NCBI GenBank assembly: GCA_036524675.1
Contig: DATDBU010000044.1
Span: forward strand, 1 to 51,226
Origin: DATDAW01 sp036524675
GTDB lineage: Bacteria > Verrucomicrobiota > Verrucomicrobiia > Chthoniobacterales > DASVRZ01
DNA: 51,226 bases
Reading direction: 5' to 3'
A program made the position numbers and the translations under genes. Numbering within the stretch: position 1 is the stretch's first letter; the number at the start of each line of letters is the position of its first letter. Shown here one piece after another: positions 48,583 through 51,226 of the stretch. The notes beneath the pieces were generated by a model, which saw only the letters and a list, made by a program, of their open reading frames with translations, searched no databases and was not told where the DNA came from.

Positions 48583-49647
48583 ATGATGACAAAATTTCTT
48601 CGTGCAGCCTTTCTGGTTGCCGTCCCGTGCCTGTCTGTGGCGCACTCCGATCCGGTCCCCGCATCGGAGCCCGTTGCGACGCCGAGCCTGATTGACCAGC
48701 TCACGCCGGGCCAGATCGAAGCCGCTATCGACAAGATTAAATCCGCCGGCAGCTACTCCGAACAGCTCAGCAACGAGGGTCTCGAGCGTGCCAAATTTCA
48801 GGGACTTCTGAGCCGGTTAGGCGAAACGGTGCGTTTAGTTCCGAAAGACGCTGGCTCATCGGTTCCCGCAGCGGAAGTTTTTCGGGCGCAGAAACTTCCG
48901 CGTGGAATTGTTTACGTTCGGTTGGGCGATCTGAATCAGGCCAATGTCGATGCGTTGATCGCGGAACTTTCGAAGAAGCAAAAAATCAGCGGCGTTATCG
49001 TCGATCTCCGTGCAACGAAGGCGGGTGATTCGTTTGATCTCGCAGCGAGGGTGATCAACGTTTTTGCGCAAAAGGGCGCACCTTATTTTCATCTCGCAGG
49101 GGATGCTCAGAATGGGCAAGGCAAAGTTTTCACCGGCTCGGCGGATCCGCTTTTCACGAGGGGTGTGCTTGCGCTGGTTGTTAATGCTGATTCCAGCGGA
49201 CCGGCGGAGGCGATTGCCGCGGCGCTCCGGCAACAGTCCCGAGCGCTGATCGTTGGAACGCCAACACAGGGTCGTGCGTTCCAGTTTGAAAGTTACCCGG
49301 TCAACGACCAAACCGTACTCCAGATAGCCGTTGCCCGGGTTGTTGTCGGGAACAATTCGAATGCCGGTGGTGTCCAGCCCGACGTGGCGGTTGCGACGGA
49401 CTTGAAAGCGGAGCGTGAAGTACTTCAAAAAGCGGCTACGGAAGGGATCGAGAAGTTTATTTTTGAAATCGAACGTCCTCACATGAACGAAGCGTCACTC
49501 GTAGCCGGACGTAATCCCGAGCTCGACCTCTACCAGGCGCGCCAGGCTGGAAACAGTGCATCGGATCTGGTCGCGCCGCTCGACAAGTCGCTTCAACGGG
49601 CACTCGACACGGTGACGTCCGTGCTGGTTGTTTCCGGTAGTAAGTAG
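48583..49647 (+). CDS. S41 (tail-specific protease) fold protein, probably inactive
   Basis: 354 aa from ATG 48583 (ATGATG). Signal peptide MMTKFLRAAFLVAVPCLSVA, so exported. The S41 core (about 105-285) shows PRGIVYVRLGDLNQANVDAL, GVIVDLRATKAGDSFDLAAR and VLALVVNADSSGPAEAIAAA LRQQSRALIVGTPTQGRA. Aligned to E. coli Tsp (S430/K455 in SASASE ... TFGKG), the catalytic Ser position is G206 and the Lys position is R231, with identical 25-residue spacing. Both catalytic residues are therefore missing. No PDZ domain is evident. It may bind peptides rather than cut them. Its 3' end overlaps the DUF1345 gene by 55 bp, tail to tail. Confidence 0.85.
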   Translation: MMTKFLRAAFLVAVPCLSVAHSDPVPASEPVATPSLIDQLTPGQIEAAIDKIKSAGSYSEQLSNEGLERAKFQGLLSRLGETVRLVPKDAGSSVPAAEVFRAQKLPRGIVYVRLGDLNQANVDALIAELSKKQKISGVIVDLRATKAGDSFDLAARVINVFAQKGAPYFHLAGDAQNGQGKVFTGSADPLFTRGVLALVVNADSSGPAEAIAAALRQQSRALIVGTPTQGRAFQFESYPVNDQTVLQIAVARVVVGNNSNAGGVQPDVAVATDLKAEREVLQKAATEGIEKFIFEIERPHMNEASLVAGRNPELDLYQARQAGNSASDLVAPLDKSLQRALDTVTSVLVVSGSK

Positions 49648-50336
49648 GCTGAGGGCTGATTTGACGGCTGTATCAGTCCGCTGGTTAGATTGAGCGTCAA
49701 CGCGAGAATCATCGTATTGAAAGCGAACGACAGCATTCCGTGGAGGAGTACGATTCGGCGCAGGTGCCGCGACGTGATGTTCACGTCCGCCGTCTGGCAG
49801 GCCATGCCGATCACGAACGAAAAATAAGCGAAATCGACGAAGTCCGGATGTGTTGTCCCAGGGAAATCAAGGCCACTACCTTCGGTGTGCGCCGGAACGC
49901 GATCGCTCATGCGGTAGAACAAATGCGCGTAATGCAACGCGAAAACGGTGTGGATGAGCAGCCACGATGACGCGACGGTCGTCACGGTTAGCGCGACATT
50001 TCGTAGCACCTGGCCGTTTGCGGACTTCAGGAGAACAGCAGCGGCGAACAAACTCGCTACGGCAGCAACAATAACGAAGAGAAAAATCGCCCGCCGGCTC
50101 GAGTCCTGGAGTTTGGCTGTACGAACAACTTCGCGAGCATTGGAAAAAATGATTCGAGTCCATGCGAGGAGGAGTGCTGTCAGCGCAAATGCATCCCACG
50201 TCGCTACGACTCCGATCGGGAAATCTTTTCCCCAAGGCACCGCGAAACTAACAAGGGCTGCCACACCCAGAGCGACGAATAACCGATGATGCGCGTCCAG
50301 ACGAGCAACGGCGTGAATTAGGTTCCTGGTAAACAC
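49593..50336 (-). CDS. DUF1345 membrane protein
   Basis: 247 aa with about five membrane segments (LFVALGVAALVSFAVPWG, DAFALTALLLAWTRIIFS, AIFLFVIVAAVASLFAAAVL L, VALTVTTVASSWLLIHTVFA, YFSFVIGMACQTADVNITS, and a last helix near 210-228). FALHYAHLFY and FPGTTHPDFVDFAYFSFVIG MACQTADV are the DUF1345 signatures. Function unknown. Minus strand, convergent with and overlapping the S41 gene by 55 bp. ATG or an alternative start at 50336. Confidence 0.9.
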   Translation of the reverse strand: MFTRNLIHAVARLDAHHRLFVALGVAALVSFAVPWGKDFPIGVVATWDAFALTALLLAWTRIIFSNAREVVRTAKLQDSSRRAIFLFVIVAAVASLFAAAVLLKSANGQVLRNVALTVTTVASSWLLIHTVFALHYAHLFYRMSDRVPAHTEGSGLDFPGTTHPDFVDFAYFSFVIGMACQTADVNITSRHLRRIVLLHGMLSFAFNTMILALTLNLTSGLIQPSNQPSAYLLPETTSTDVTVSSAR

Positions 50337-50379
50337 GGCATCTGAATATGCCGTATTTGGAGGCGGCCTGACGCTTCGG

Positions 50380-51226
50380 TCAATCTCCGTTTGAAGACTT
50401 TTCCAGGGCTTTCACGCGCTTAAAGAGCTTCGGCAAACGGCTGATAAGCGCGAGCTTTTCGGCCATGTCTTTGGAGTCCTCCCCGATAAAACCAAACCAT
50501 TTTTGACCCGCAGGGACATCCTTCGTGATGCCGGTATTACCGCCGACGACGGCTTGATCGCCAATTGTCAGATGGCCGGTTACGCCCGCTTTTCCGGCAA
50601 GGATAACGTAATTCCCGAGACGTGAACTGCCGGAAATGCCCGCCTGCGACACGATGATGCAGTGTTTGCCGATGACAACGTTGTGGGCGATCTGGACCAG
50701 ATTATCAACCTTTGTGCCTTCACCGATCCACGTGCGGCCGAAGCGGGCGCGATCGATCGTTGTGCCGGCTCCGATTTCGACGTCGTTATCGATCTGGACA
50801 ATGCCGATTTGCGGGATTTTTTCGTGTCTCCCTTTCACGGTTTCGTATCCAAATCCGTCGGAACCGATGACTGCACCGCTGTGAATGATGACCCGATGGC
50901 CAATGACGGAGCGTTCGCGAATGGTGGCGTTGGGATGGATGAAACAGTCATCTCCGAGCCTGGCCTCGCGTCCGATGAAAACGTGCGCACCAACCAAGCA
51001 GCGGGCGCCGATTTTAACCCCATTTTCAATGACGGCGCAAGGCTGAATGGACGCCGACGGGTCGATCTGGGAATCGGCGCCGATGACGGCTGTCGGATGA
51101 ATTCCCGGCTCCCAGCGAACGGGCTCAGGTCGCAGTTTTTCGAGAACGGCCGCGAACGAGAGGGATGGATTCTCGACCGCAATCAATGCGGGGCCGTTCG
51201 GAGAAACATCAACGCCGGGACGGATA
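50380..51226 (-). CDS. lpxD: UDP-3-O-acylglucosamine N-acyltransferase (partial, 5' end outside)
   Basis: Third step of lipid A synthesis: adds a 3-hydroxyacyl chain to UDP-3-O-acyl-GlcN. The frame is open to the right window edge and still LpxD-like there (IRPGVDVSPNGPALIAVENP), so the start lies outside and about 60 N-terminal residues are missing. The left-handed beta-helix hexapeptides fill most of it (IDPSASIQPCAVIENGVKIG ...). The catalytic-His block is DNLVQIAHNVVIGKHCIIVS, and IIHSGAVIGSDGFGYETVKG is the substrate-binding stretch. C-terminal helix SRLPKLFKRVKALEKS. Proves a lipid A-bearing outer membrane. Confidence 0.95.
   Translation of the reverse strand, partial: IRPGVDVSPNGPALIAVENPSLSFAAVLEKLRPEPVRWEPGIHPTAVIGADSQIDPSASIQPCAVIENGVKIGARCLVGAHVFIGREARLGDDCFIHPNATIRERSVIGHRVIIHSGAVIGSDGFGYETVKGRHEKIPQIGIVQIDNDVEIGAGTTIDRARFGRTWIGEGTKVDNLVQIAHNVVIGKHCIIVSQAGISGSSRLGNYVILAGKAGVTGHLTIGDQAVVGGNTGITKDVPAGQKWFGFIGEDSKDMAEKLALISRLPKLFKRVKALEKSSNGD

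Overview
The window reads as a chromosomal segment of a Gram-negative bacterium, most likely a soil or freshwater Verrucomicrobiota relative. It has an outer membrane (LpxD, TonB/ExbB/ExbD, TonB-dependent receptor, LolA-like protein), an ADOP-type permease of the kind common in Acidobacteria and Verrucomicrobia, weak Shine-Dalgarno signals, and many short palindromic repeats between genes. The phylum is an inference from gene content and style; no rRNA or marker phylogeny is available here. About 46 intact or partial genes and several wrecked ones are supported.

Layout. 1-4438: tail of an unknown gene, a magnesium P-type ATPase (mgtA) between two copies of a dispersed repeat, and dps translationally coupled to a small gene. 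4439-7788: a gene graveyard holding a DUF1328 gene with two single-base deletions, a DUF433/DUF5615 toxin-antitoxin pair cut off at a proline-tRNA-like 3' end, two decayed RHS-repeat fragments, a small gene behind an MKP-coding microsatellite, an intact csbD-like gene and a broken transglutaminase. 7789-13381: intact transglutaminase, lipid kinase, and a coupled glycosyltransferase/glycogen-debranching pair. 13672-25113: DUF4159 protein, BtpA protein, acetyl-CoA synthetase, a CHASE hybrid histidine kinase followed by an NtrC-type sigma-54 activator, a short PQQ-like protein, a SnoaL-like protein, a glycosyltransferase and an MBL hydrolase. 25221-30191: a MacA/MacB-type efflux operon interrupted by an inverted-repeat-flanked four-helix-bundle gene. 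30289-32644: rluE, rph and gmd overlapping by 4 bp each. 32823-35224: exbB-exbD-tonB. 35416-42648: a LolA-like protein, then a purine-nucleoside locus made of a secreted nucleosidase, a TonB-dependent receptor, a secreted NUP-family protein and a secreted adenosine deaminase. 42847-46495: a small membrane protein, an ABC ATPase and an ADOP permease. 46871-51226: a 42-bp tandem repeat, purD, an S41-fold pseudoprotease, a DUF1345 membrane protein and partial lpxD.

How it fits together. The most interesting reading is a periplasmic purine-nucleoside scavenging system next to its TonB energizing complex. A near-consensus sigma-54 promoter (TGGCACG-N4-ATGCT) sits directly before its receptor gene. 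A perfect sigma-54 consensus (TGGCACG-N4-TTGCA) precedes the small-protein/ABC operon, with a palindrome at enhancer distance upstream. A sigma-54 activator is encoded in the same window, though nothing shows that it controls these promoters. The second theme is mobile or decaying DNA: the cassette inside the efflux operon, several MITE-like palindromes, and the graveyard at 4.4-7.8 kb.
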